From contig OZ251238.1 of the NCBI GenBank assembly GCA_965240325.2, forward strand, positions 1,607,115 to 1,671,114: a stretch of DNA of 64,000 nucleotides, in the 5' to 3' direction. The position numbers and the translations under genes were made by a program. Positions 31,641-41,794 of the stretch are shown here, one piece after another; position 1 is the first letter of the stretch; each line of letters begins with the position of its first letter. The DNA comes from Rebecca billardiae RCC1528 (taxonomy: Eukaryota > Haptophyta). The notes under the pieces were generated by a model. It searched no databases and was not told the origin of the DNA. It saw nothing but the letters and a program-made list of their open reading frames with translations.

Positions 31641-32870
31641 TGGTTTAGCCCTCCGCGTGCAGTCGGACAGCCTCGAGGGGGCGGGCTGGGCGGCGGACGA
31701 GTGATGGCGGGCGTCTACCGGCGAGCCTTGGCCGCGCCGTGCGCATCGTCTAGTCAAGCGCAGCCATCGCCTGCGCCCGCGCCCGCCGCCGCCATGTGTA
31801 GTCTCGAGTGCCGCGCGCAGCGCCTGCCCCGAGTGCTCCGACCGCGCGGCAGCTGCTGGCCTGGCTGGCGAGGTGCGACGAACCGCGGCGCAGCACGCGG
31901 CGGTCAAGCCGAGCGCGATGCGTGGGACCCGCCGGGCTTCCCGATCGAGGGCGCACGCGACGACCGCGAGCCAGGCTCGGGCGGCGGCTGCAGCGCCGAG
32001 GCCAGTGCGTCTGGAGCCGCGCTGGCTGCGCCGAGCGCGCGATGCCGGGCGCGCCCGCGTCCAGTGCGGCTCGGCTGGGCTCGTCTGAGCTCGGCGAAGC
32101 ACGCGGCGCCGCGGCCGAGGTCGAGGCGTGGCATCCCGCGACTATGCCCGCGCGGGCCCGCACGGGCTGCCTGTGCCCCAGGCTCGGGCTGTCGCGGCCG
32201 TACCGATGCTGGGCCTGGGGCAGCGCGCGCTGCCGTCGCGGGCTGTCCACCGCGCGCGGGCGCGACGGCAGCGCGTGGGGCGGTGCGAGCCAGCCGAGCG
32301 ACCGCAGCGCGTGTTGCTCGGCGGCGCGTGGCGGGAGCGTGGCCGCGGACGTGGCTGGCGCCGTGCACCAGCTCAGCTGCCCCCGCCCCGCGCCCCCATC
32401 CTCCACCTCGTCCGAGCTGCCTCTGGTGCGCGCCATCACGGCCGCGAGCGGCCTGCGCGCAGCTGCTGCATGCCGCTGGTCGCGCACGCGCCTCACGTCG
32501 AAGGCGCGGCCGCCCCTTACAGGGACGCGTGCACGTGGCGATCGAGACGAGCACACCCGAGCGCGGTCAGCGCGGGTCGGCAGTGGCGAGCAGCAGAAGA
32601 GCAGTCTCTATGTTGAACAGCCGCGCACGCCGCTGCCGAGCTCTGCGCGCAGACTTGGCAGCTGTTCACGCGTGGCTGGCGGGCACCGAGCACTGCACGG
32701 CGTCGTGCGATGGATGGAGACGCGAATGCACCCCCGCGGCGCGCGGATCCACTCGCGGCGCACCACTGCGCCGGCGCGCGCGACAAGCCGCCCTCCGGCG
32801 GACGGCGGGGATGGAGCGCCGCCATGCTGGCTTCCGAGTTCCGATCCCGATGGCTGGAAGTGAGGAAATC
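31641..32870. repeat. Subtelomeric block B, copy 5
   Basis: It opens with a C-rich box at 31765-31800 and continues with all block B landmarks. It matches 1481-2400 and 19466-20180 over more than 800 bases, for example tgaggcgtggcatc-type sequence, cgaaggcgcggccgcccctt and agggacgcgtgcacgtggcg. No gene is supported. Confidence 0.7.
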
Positions 32871-33050
32871 CCGGCAGCATGGCGACGCGCGAGTCAGCAT
32901 GGCGAGTCAGCATGGCGGATGCAGTCTGCATCCCGCGGCGCCGATGGGCGCTAGTCGCGTCGGACGGGGCCGCCGCGCGCCGGCGAGTACGCGCGTGGAG
33001 CGCCGTATCCGCCGCTGCGCCTCGCTCCCGTACTCACCTTGCCCGAACTG
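32871..33050. repeat. Short block D segment with gtcagcatggcg repeats
   Basis: The run gcgagtcagcatggcgagtc followed by agcatggcgg is shared with 13371-13400. Then gcagtctgcatcccgcggcg matches the run at 13405 and a shorter form at 8740. Confidence 0.6.
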
Positions 33051-33570
33051 CCGCACTCGGAGGGCGCGGCCGAGCTCTGCGCCCCCACGCGCGGACACTA
33101 GTTGCGTCGGCTGAGGGCGCGCCCCGAAGCAAGCGGTGGTGCAGTGCCGCTCTATACGACCCGTAGACCGAGTCTGACCCGTGGGGCGTGGCGTCAGGCC
33201 CCCCAGAGGCGCGCCCTGCAGCGTGCACATCTTGCCCGCCAGCCCAACTGCCACTCGGACGGCGCACCCAAGCGCTGCGCCGACGCTCGCGCGCTGGGGG
33301 CGTGTGCTCTGCAGAGGGCGCCCCGACCCAAGCGGTGGTGCAGTGCCACTCTATACCACCGGTAGACCGAGTCTGACTCGTGGGGTGCGGCGCCTGGCCC
33401 CTCCCGGGCACGCCCCAGCCTGTAGATCTTGCCCTGAGCCAGCATAACTGCCATCACTAGCAGCTGGCGCGGGCGGCGGCGGGCTCTGCGCCGACGCGTG
33501 GGCGCTGGGGGCGTCTGCTGAGGGCACGCGCCAAAGCACTGCGGACGTTCACGTCGGCCGATGCCCAGCG
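33051..33570 (+). repeat. Interstitial relics of the terminal satellite, ~2.5 units
   Basis: Successive satellite landmarks at about 33115-33250, 33310-33440 and 33470-33530 follow the array order: gaagcaagcggtggtgcagt, acccgtagaccgag, gtggggcgtggcgtcaggcc, gcgtgcacatcttgcccgcc and agcccaactgccact. Orientation is the same as the array. Divergence is higher than within the array. Confidence 0.8.
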
Positions 33571-34090
33571 CACTGCCTCTGGGTCCGTCGCTGACGAGTG
33601 CTACCGTCCCCGCTTGGCCGCCCGGCTTGCAGTCCGAGTGTGCCACTGACCGGCTCGGCGCCGCCCGCCAGCCGCGGTGCGGGCTCTGGGTCAAGCGACC
33701 CCGCTCTCGGGCGCTTGAACCGCGCGATCCAAACGGCCCGACCGACCTGCTGCAGGATCAGCCAGAGTCTGCTCGAGAGCCGCTGCTGTAGGTTGATGAC
33801 CGCCCCCCGAGGCGCGCCGTGGGTTTGGCGGACAGCAGCTGGCACTCGAGCTGGTGCGGACCGGCTCAGAGCCAGTATGTGCTGGCTGGCCGCCGGGTCA
33901 AGCGACCCCGCTCTCGGCCTCGAACAGCGCGTTCCGATCGATCGGCCAGGCCTGTCTGAGACTGGACGATCAGCAGCTCATGTCTGGCCGAGAGCCCCGA
34001 TAGGTTGACCTCAGTCTGGGGCGCGCTCTGTGGCGCGGTGTGAGCAGCGCGCACGACAGGTGGGCCGGGCCGCGCGGCGCAGATATTGCG
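33571..34090. repeat. Subtelomeric block F, copy 2
   Basis: It is co-linear with 14761-15240 (see that copy). The two copies differ by substitutions and small indels. Confidence 0.7.
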
Positions 34091-34880
34091 GGTGGTATGC
34101 CTACCCAGCGCCCCGCACCGGTCGAAGCTGCCTTCGCCCCGCCCCCCCCCATCGTCGACCTCGTCTTATCTGCCTCCGGTGAGCCGCAGCTGCGGAATGC
34201 CCAGCATACGCCCTCGCTGCCCGTGCGCAGGAGGCGGAGCCGTGCGGTGCGTGGTGGCTGGCGGTCGACTGGCACCACGCTTGGCGCATGTGAGGCGAGT
34301 TGGCGGGCAGCCTGCGCACCACGGGTTGGCGCGGGGCGCTGGTCGGCTACACCGAGACGGGCCGACCCATGCGCGCCCACGCCCACGCTGCCTGCCGCAC
34401 CGGCCGGATGCACCGCTCGTGCGTTGCCACGCTCGACGGCCGCAGCGGCCGGCGGACCGGTGCGGGCTGTCGCGTGCGCGCACGCGCGCTCGGCGCGGCG
34501 CCCTTGGCGGGCGGGCGGCGGGCGCAGGACTGCGCGATGGAGTGGCTGCGCTGCTCCCGCGCCACTGCGCGGGGCCACGTGCGCGCGCTCGCGCGCAGCA
34601 CGCTCTCTCCTCGTCAGCGTGCGCACTGCTTGATCGGCGTGCGGTCGTGCCCGAGGTGCAGAGCTTGCGTTGGGCGCGGAGGCGCGGGCGGGTGCGCACC
34701 GGGCGCCGCGGGCGGTATGTGTGCGCGGAGGCCCTCGTGCCCGCGCGACGGCGCGCGCGGTCGACCTGGCATCGCGGGGAGAGGCGATGGCTCCTGACGA
34801 TGCAGTCTCGCTGCGAGGCGGCGGGCGCCGCCATCGTCCTGCTCTTGCGCCTTTTTCCTTCCCGCGCATTTCGCGGCGTG
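34091..34880. repeat. Subtelomeric block G, copy 3 (uninterrupted)
   Basis: It matches 15241-15632 joined to 17586-17949. It therefore serves as the empty-site paralogue for the 1953-bp transposon. The match ends at gcgcatttcgcggcg (about 34865-34880), at the start of block A, where the sequence becomes unique. Confidence 0.75.
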
Positions 34881-35512
34881 CGCTGCAACGTCGTCGTCGG
34901 GCCAGAGCCTTGTTTGTTCGACCAATCGAATCATATGAATTATGCAATAAGCACACCTGAACGCAGCTGTTCGGACCCAAGCTCATGCGCGGCGGCGCAA
35001 GGTAGCGCAGTGCGTACAGTGTAGTTTCTCGCCACGCGGAAGCGCATGCTCCGTGTGTGTCTCGCCTCGCATGGCGCACGCGGGCGAGGCTGACCGTGTG
35101 GCGGTGTGCACAGCCCAAGTGCTGGCCCGAGCGGCAAGTACAGCCGAATGCGATGCGCGGCGCGAAGCGGCGAATGGCACTTCAGCACGACTGCCCAGCC
35201 TAGCTCGCCGGCTCTGCGCTCGCGGGATCGTCCACACGCACGGGAGTGCGGCGCCGTCGCCCGCTCGCCCGAGACGCGCGCGGCCGCCGCGAAGCGCGCG
35301 GCGGAATTAATGCAATAAGGCGGAAATAAAAAGCGCGCCGATTTGCTGATTTCTCCGACCCTGCGGCTGGGTGCCGTGTCCCCAGTCCTTGGGAGACGGT
35401 TGGCCGCAGTGGCTGGCCCGCTTTCAAGTCTTCGGACGACGGACGACGCGCGACCCCGCCGCCGCCGCCGCCACCAAGCTCTCGTCACAGTCCAAGCCGT
35501 GCCGCCATCGGC
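34881..35512. other. Upstream region of the 519-aa gene
   Basis: This is unique sequence with two lower-GC patches: tcatatgaattatgcaataa (about 34931-34950) and gaaataaaaagcgcgcc (about 35323-35339). The second is about 170 bases before the start codon at 35513 and could be promoter-proximal. No gene was seen. Confidence 0.35.
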
Positions 35513-37072
35513 ATGCCCGCCCGCGCTCCCAATGCCGCGCGCATTCGCGTGCAGACCGGGCCCAACGAGTTCGTTGCGGCCTGCGCCGCGCCGCTGTTTG
35601 ACGCGCCCGACTCGCTCGAGGCCGTGTGCCTCCTCAACGGCCTCAAGCTCGTCGCCGCGACGGATGACGCGAGCGCGGCAGGTATCGCCAAGGCGCTTGG
35701 CGAGCGGCCCGACGTGGTCGTCGTCTCGTTCGAGGTACTGGCGGCCGTGAACAGCCTCGAGGGCGTCCCCGACGCCGCGGCGATGGCCAAGTGTCTCTCC
35801 GAGGTGAAGGACCTCCGCGTCATGGCGGGTTGCGCGTCGTCCCTGGCGGGTTTCGGCGCTCGCGGCGGCGCAGTCACGTCGTTCTCCAGCGACGCGCTGG
35901 CGCGGCTCCGTAGCCGACCTGTCGCCGACCTCCTCAACGAGCGCGTGCAGATCCCCGACGGCGCGTGCCAAGGCGCGACGGCTCGCACGTTGCTCCTGCC
36001 CGCGATCGCTGTCGACGCCGATGCCGACGCGCTCGTGGAGGCGTGCTGCGGCGCTGGGCGCGTAGGCGCGGGCGCCGGGTCGATCATGGCGTTCCTCGAG
36101 TTCGGCGTGCTGCACCAGTTCCCCGCGCTCCGGGCCATGAAAGCTGGCCTCGCCTCGCGCGGGAGCTCGGCCGGCGCGATGGTGCGTTGCATGCGCGCCT
36201 TCGCGGCGGTCACGGCGGCCGAGGTGGGCGACGCCGAGTCAATTCGCGCGCTCGTGCTCGAGTTCGAGGAGCGCGCCCTCCTCGACACGCCGCTGTGCGA
36301 CGCATTTACGTCCGGGCTCCTCGCCAGCGGCTTCGCGTGGATCGCAGTGAGCCTCGTCGACCTCGGTCTGTGCTCGCTGAGCATGGTGAGCCGCCTGCCG
36401 GCGATGGGCGGCAGGGACGGCACCGAGCACGCGCTCTCCCTCTCCACGCTCGCCGCTGCGGTCAGCTGGCTTGTCGAGGCGCGGCCGCAGGTGGACGACC
36501 CCGCGTTCGCGGCGAACGTCGCGAATGCGCTCGACCTCGAGAGCACGCACACGTATCCCGCGCGCTTCGTCGAGTTCGTTTGCGGCAATGCGGTCCGCGA
36601 GCAGATCAACCGGCTGCTCGCGGACGAGTCGCTCCCGTGCGCGCAGGCCGAGCCCTTCCACCTCGCGCAGCAGCGCACGCACGGGTTCGCCGCGGCTCTC
36701 AAGCAGACGAAGCGCGTGCTCCTCGGCGCCGTCCAGGCGCGCATCAACAGCGTCATCAGCGACGTGCGCGAGGCCAAATGCGTGCTTCCTGTGAGCGAGC
36801 GCGACCCAGTCGTGCTGCTGCGCGTGCCGTCCACGCGCGCGCAGGCGATCGTCGAGAAGCTCAAGGCTGCCATCGCGCAGGTGCCGCCCGAGCTGGGGCA
36901 TCCGTCCGAGACGATGTACGCGCTGGCCGCGGTCGGCGAGGGCGGCAAGCCTCTGTCCGCCGTGCTCCGTGCCCTGCGTGACGCGCACGGCAGCCAGGTG
37001 CCGCTCGTCGCCGCGCCCGCGCCCGCGGCCGGCACGCTCACGTCGCCGTCGGACGGCACCGGCGGTGGGTAG
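35513..37072 (+). CDS. Hypothetical protein, 519 aa
   Basis: The family is not recognised. It is a long, balanced reading frame, with Leu, Val, Asp, Glu and Phe well represented, and strong third-position GC. The start MPARAPNAARIRVQTGPNEF follows atcggcatg. Residues 30-110 alternate hydrophobic strands and helices (LEAVCLLNGLKLV, PDVVVVSFEVLAAV). The middle contains SIMAFLEFGVLHQF and FAWIAVSLVDLGLCSLSMV, a hydrophobic helix that could be buried or membrane-associated. The C-terminal part has MYALAAVGEGGKPLSAVL before a low-complexity Ala/Pro/Ser/Gly tail ending at 37072. There is no signal peptide and no motif I can name. It lies alone between repeat and gene-poor DNA, and no second copy occurs in the window. 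The gene call is reasonably safe; the function is unknown. Confidence 0.65.
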   Translation: MPARAPNAARIRVQTGPNEFVAACAAPLFDAPDSLEAVCLLNGLKLVAATDDASAAGIAKALGERPDVVVVSFEVLAAVNSLEGVPDAAAMAKCLSEVKDLRVMAGCASSLAGFGARGGAVTSFSSDALARLRSRPVADLLNERVQIPDGACQGATARTLLLPAIAVDADADALVEACCGAGRVGAGAGSIMAFLEFGVLHQFPALRAMKAGLASRGSSAGAMVRCMRAFAAVTAAEVGDAESIRALVLEFEERALLDTPLCDAFTSGLLASGFAWIAVSLVDLGLCSLSMVSRLPAMGGRDGTEHALSLSTLAAAVSWLVEARPQVDDPAFAANVANALDLESTHTYPARFVEFVCGNAVREQINRLLADESLPCAQAEPFHLAQQRTHGFAAALKQTKRVLLGAVQARINSVISDVREAKCVLPVSERDPVVLLRVPSTRAQAIVEKLKAAIAQVPPELGHPSETMYALAAVGEGGKPLSAVLRALRDAHGSQVPLVAAPAPAAGTLTSPSDGTGGG

Positions 37073-37581
37073 GCGCCACGCCCGCGCGTCGGCCGTGCGC
37101 GTGCCGTGCGCCGCCTCGGTGTCGCCGCCTCGTCGTCGCGCTCGCCTCGCCGCCACGCTGCCCCTCGTCGCGCCCGTGACCCGCGGTTCGGCCTCGGTCG
37201 GGCCGGCCGCATGCATGCATGCACCACCATGTCCATACCATCTGAGTGACAGTTTCATCACCACGACGCCGTGCGGTCCCCTGGCGTTCGGACCCATCGA
37301 CGAAGCTCATATATAATAATATATATATACAGTCTGAAAGGCCCTGGGACCAAGCCAAGTTGATGCTCTGATATACGGAGGGCCTCGAGCATCATCAACC
37401 GGTCCGCGCGCCCGCGGCCGCGTTCTCGCGGGCCGTCTATCTATCTACTCGCGTCAACGCGGCGGCCGGCGCGCGAGTACGGAGTGATATATGGCATCCA
37501 TCGATCGTCACGCGTAGTGTACGTCACCGAGTCCGTGACCGTGTAGTCCGACTGTCCGACACGGACGACGACGACGACGAA
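37073..37581. other. Downstream intergenic region
   Basis: No gene was seen. A short AT run (catatataataatatatata) lies at 37309-37328, about 240 bases past the stop, possibly in or near the 3' end. Confidence 0.4.
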
Positions 37582-37587
37582 ATTGAT

Positions 37588-37638
<51 letters not shown>

Positions 37639-37707
37639 CATATATATACATATATATACATATATATACATATATATACATATATATACATATATATACA
37701 TATATAT

Positions 37708-37757
<50 letters not shown>
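37582..37757. repeat. Compound microsatellite (AC)n, (ATATATACAT)n, (AT)n
   Basis: Three adjacent tracts are present: (CA)n at about 37598-37630, roughly ten copies of a 10-base unit atatatacat to about 37711, and (TA)n to 37757. The ordered change from one unit to the next suggests slippage-driven growth from a common seed. Confidence 0.95.
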
Positions 37758-37761
<4 letters not shown>

Positions 37762-38372
37762 TGAGCTGACGCAGCCTGGAGCGCGCATCTCAGCAGATGG
37801 CGTCGCCGCTGGGACGTCAGGGCCGGCGCCGCACCAGGCGGGCCGGCGGCATCAGCTACGGAGCAGTGGCTGGCTCTGGCGGCGCGCGCGCGCGGCGCGC
37901 GCGGCGGCAGGAGCGCGAGCGCAGCAGCGCTGGCGCGGATCGACGTGGACGCGGAGCGCGGACGCGGCAGCGCGGACGCGGAGCGACACGGACGCGGCGC
38001 GTGCGCGGGCGGTACGGCCCGGCGCAGCGCGGCACGGTGACGTCGCACGGGCATGGCCCGGCCGCCATCGTGGAAGCGTGTTGGAGTTCTCGAGAACGCA
38101 AACACGACCGTTTCATCCAGAAATTCATCACGGACGAGGACGTCCGGATTCAACGGGTACACGGATCCAGAAACCGTGTGCGACCAGCAGTTACGGCGGT
38201 GCGTCGGGAACACCTGTGATTGGTTGACGCACGGGGCGTGCGGCTCGGAATCATTGAGATTCCCCGAGCCGGGCCAGCAAACGCCGGGTCACCCCGCCGG
38301 AGCCGAAAAGAGCTCGGCGGGAGGTTAGTTTCGCTCGTCCGAAGAGCGAGGGTCAGATTGCCTCGTGGGCGT
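37758..38372. other. Gene-poor segment with a hairpin
   Basis: No supported gene. An imperfect hairpin, CGGCTCGGAATC / GATTCCCCGAGCCG, lies at 38241-38271 with a 5-base loop and a 2-base bulge. Confidence 0.5.
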
Positions 38373-38453
38373 CATCGTCGACGCGCCCGGCTACGCGCCG
38401 GTGAGCTTTTAGCAGGGCTCGACACGCTCGGAGCTCGCGTTTACCCAATAATA
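38373..38453 (-). repeat. Inverted copy of the 83-bp repeat at 23946-24028
   Basis: It reads as the reverse complement of 23946-24028 with few differences (gacacgctcgg for ggcacgctcgg, and loss of gt in the gggtagtaacg part). The copies are 14.4 kb apart and face each other. Confidence 0.8.
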
Positions 38454-38796
38454 TGTGGCGCGGCTAGGCATCCCAACATAGTAATTAATTAGTGGGTTCA
38501 AAGCTCCGACCGTCACGCACCCGACGACTCCCGAGTGCTGACGATACACAATCTATCTCATTCAATCTCCCGAAATCTCGAAATGTATGAGCAAATATCT
38601 CCGTGCTGAGTCATCCGTCTACCCCAGCGGATAATCCGCGAAGCCTAAAGACGAACTGTTTATAATGCAACTTAATAGGTTCGTCTAGGCTTGATTCCTG
38701 GGTGTAGAATATTTCAGACTGTCGACTACATGTGACCCGTAGCCGGTGCGATTCTGTTGCGCAAGCGAGATCACCTTGGGCTTGGAGACCGTGACT
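38454..38796. other. Low-GC segment with a long imperfect hairpin
   Basis: A left arm at about 38617-38656 (gtctaccccagcgg, then aagcctaaagacgaac) pairs with a right arm at about 38679-38710 (gttcgtctaggctt, then tcctgggtgtagaat), around a short AT-rich loop. No gene. It could be a small palindromic element or a structured RNA; sequence alone does not decide. Confidence 0.5.
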
Positions 38797-40705
38797 TAGG
38801 TGGGCCCACAGCCATTTAATAATGAAAACAAAATCTCTCTAGCTTTTTCGGGCCGCTGCCGTGCTCTTTTTCTCGCGCTGAAGTCCCTTTTCCAGGCCGC
38901 CAAACTCCCTGTCCGGGAAGCCGGTCGATCGCGAAAGCGATGACCGGGATCGACCTTGTGCGCGTCGTCAGCGCGTTGTCCGCCGCGCTTGCCCGTCTGC
39001 CATGCGAGGCGCGCTGCGCCGCACGCCCGTGGCGTGCTGCGTAGCCCTCTGGAACGAGCCATGCGAACGGTTCATCCTTGGGCCATCTTCCCGGTCCGCC
39101 ATCTCTCGCCGACAGTCGCGCGTTCAAACACGGGAACAGCTTTGAGGATTGTAATGCGAGCACAACGCGAGCTTGGGACACCCTTGAACGAACTGGTACA
39201 CTCCGGAGCGTTACTGGTACAGCATCTACATGGTATCCTGGCAAGGCCCAGCTACTTCTGCGGCCCTGCAGAGACCCGCCTCGTCGGTCAGGTCCCCGGA
39301 AGTCTGTGCGGTGTGACCGAACGCTATGGCTGTTCACATGATCGTGGGCGTCTTGGGGAAGGATCTGATGGTCAAACAGCGGTCAAAGTGGATGCGTGTG
39401 CCGTCTGTTACCTCCCCGGCCTCGACTCAACTCTCAGTGCCGACGCACCTCAGGTGTTTGGAAGCCACGAGCCCCTTGGAGGGCCTCGAGCCACACGATT
39501 GCACGAGGTCGGGCTGCGCGTCAAGCCGGGTAGATCGCAGCTGATGCGCTTGTTGAGCCCTGTCGCGGCTCTACGCGTACCTCAAGAGCCCAGCTACTCC
39601 CCCGCGCGGCCGCACAGCAGTCGCCCCGCCTCTGCTTGGTCATCCGCTGTGCGCCGTGCTCGCTGCGGACAGTACAGTTGATGCGTTCACCAGTGATTTG
39701 AGCCCTTCGTGAGCCTGCCCGGGCACGTTGGTGGCGCCGCCGACGCCGGTGCACGGTCAGCAGGCGTACCAGCTTGCCTGCGAGCCATGTCTCGCCCTGC
39801 TGCCACGCAGGAAGCGGTGATGAGTGCACATAGCTACGCGCGCGCGCGCCACGGCGAGCCAGCTCGGCACTGCGACGAAGCGGCCAGTTGCGCACAGTTA
39901 GGCAGCTAGGACGGTCCAGCTGAGGACAGCTCGGACACACCTTGGTCGCAGTGTAGAGCAACGGTTAGGTCGCGGCATGAGAAAAGGCGTTCGATGCATA
40001 GCAGTGCCTGCCTTGCACGCCACAGATGAGCACTCGACGTGAACCTTGTCCGTGTTCAACGCTGCGGGCTGCTGGATGTGCCCGGCGCCGCGTGCACCAC
40101 TCCTGCTTGCCTTGACCACGGCGGGCGGGCTGGCTCCGCGACTCGGTGCGGCTCAATCTTTGCCCACGGCTCCTTAAGACTCATCCTTCGAGGGTAGAAG
40201 GGTTGGAAAAATTCTTAGGTGTCACATGCACGCCGTACGGCTGCTACGAGAGCAGTCTGAAACAGTCTGAAATACTATGGCAGCCATGCTGATCAGCATG
40301 GTGGTGTATATGTAACGCACGGGTGTAACGGCCGTTATCCCGTATTCTCACAGTGCCCGTATACGCCGTATATGTGACAATGGGTGTGCATGCTGCTGAA
40401 GACCTATGATCAGCTAGCATCAAAGTGCTATATCAAAGTGACGTCTGTTGACCCTACTATATATCACGTTTAAGACGCCCGTTACATGGCCGTTACATTG
40501 GTCACAGGCCATTTCCAATAAGTAAATAGGACCACCGTTACTCCCTATATTTACAGCATGTACCACTGGTTTTTTAACCAGGCAGGCCAGGGGCCAGCAT
40601 CTCCTGGGGCTGGAATCCAGCTCGAGACGAATATAAAGTAAACATCGCGCTATGAGCTCGCGCTCTGCGTCACTATAATCACACAGTGGCCAGTGGGCCC
40701 ACCTA
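38797..40705. mobile_element. 1.9-kb TIR element related to that at 15633-17585
   Basis: The left end TAGGTGGGCCCAC (38797-38809) is exactly complementary to the right end (40693-40705). The first eight bases, TAGGTGGG, equal those of the 1953-bp element, and the total length (1909 bp) is close. Target duplication is imperfect: ACCGTG occurs at 38788 and at 40706, with three more bases before the left end. The interior is mixed: 38960-39700 is GC-moderate with short ORFs on both strands that I do not recognise, and 40200-40700 is AT-rich. No transposase was recognised. Confidence 0.65.
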
Positions 40706-41794
40706 ACCGTGTATCGTCAGCAGCATCTCCCCGCCTATATTATCATTAATGGTATTGCCGAGATCTCGTCGAGATTGACCGGTCGGTGTGTTTTATTTCA
40801 TCATCGCGTCACTCGATCGCCAGACGGCTAGCCCAAAGGCGACATAGGCAGCATTCATCAATTATTCGCCAAAACGTGGTGCCATGGCGGCTTGCCCGCT
40901 GGTGCGGGTGCCGGCGCTAGTCCGGAATAGTGATGGCACGCCATTCGCGCATTCTCGTGTTGAGGCGCTGCGCTGTGGCGAAGGATTCAGATATGCTGCT
41001 TCGCCTTGCCGTGGTGCTTCGCCTTGACACAGGGGTCACTCGCGGTGCACGGCAGTGTGTACGATGCAGCCGGCAAGCGGCGCCGCTGCGTCGCACCCAT
41101 GTCAGTTAGCGACCAGTTCACGGCCAGATGGACTGCAATCGCCACCAGCTCTAAGCGCTCCGCCGCCACTACCTTGTCGAGCTCGTTCAGTCACGTCGGG
41201 AACGCCGACGGTCACGTCGCGGCTTTAGATGGGCACATGTTTGCGGTCTCGACCACGATCGCTTACACAGCAACAACCAGCCAACCCTTCGCCTCAGCGT
41301 CGGCGTTCGAGCCTGGGTCGTCGATCAGCCAGGGGCCACTGTAGTGCGCGCGAGCTCATGCCATGTCGTGCATGCGGTCCAGCGCCTGTGCCCAACACCT
41401 CGATCGCGCGAGCTGCAACGGCACATCGGCGGGTGAGACAGAGACCTGCGACACAGCCGAGATACCCAGCGCGACCAATCACCTCCGTCTCGCGAATCGC
41501 CGCCACGTGTCCATTCTCATCCACGGGACCACCTGCTGCAGCTGATGCGCCGCCGGCGTGATGCGTACCGCCGGAGTGCCGATGAGCACTCAGAGCAGTT
41601 GCGGACGATCACCCCCGCCTCACGTCGTCGTCTTCTCGAGCCTGGGTGCCCATGCGCTCCATCCACCGTCGCACCCAACGCCGTCAGGTGTTGCCCGGCC
41701 CGCGGCCGCCTCTCCTGGGCCCAAGCACCCAAAGTGCCGGGGTTGTGGTGACGTTGTGGCAGCCATGCGTCGCTCGGCCAAGGGTGTCCAGGTC
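40706..41794. other. Intergenic, no gene supported
   Basis: Short ORFs exist in several frames with no coherent coding signal. Minor feature: ttcgccttgccgtggtgctt at about 41001-41020 holds two cttcgcctt copies. Confidence 0.4.

Noticed and set aside
37508-37788. Tyr/Ile-rich ORFs in the microsatellite
   Set aside because: They are translations of (ATATATACAT)n and (AC)n tracts, not genes.
38490-38510. gtgggttcaaagctcc as a possible tRNA T-arm
   Set aside because: No matching anticodon or D arm, acceptor stem or termination signal was found around it.
38956-39681. A 241-codon ORF inside the 38797-40705 element as a transposase
   Set aside because: No DDE/D pattern, zinc finger or other transposase motif was seen, and an opposing ORF overlaps it.
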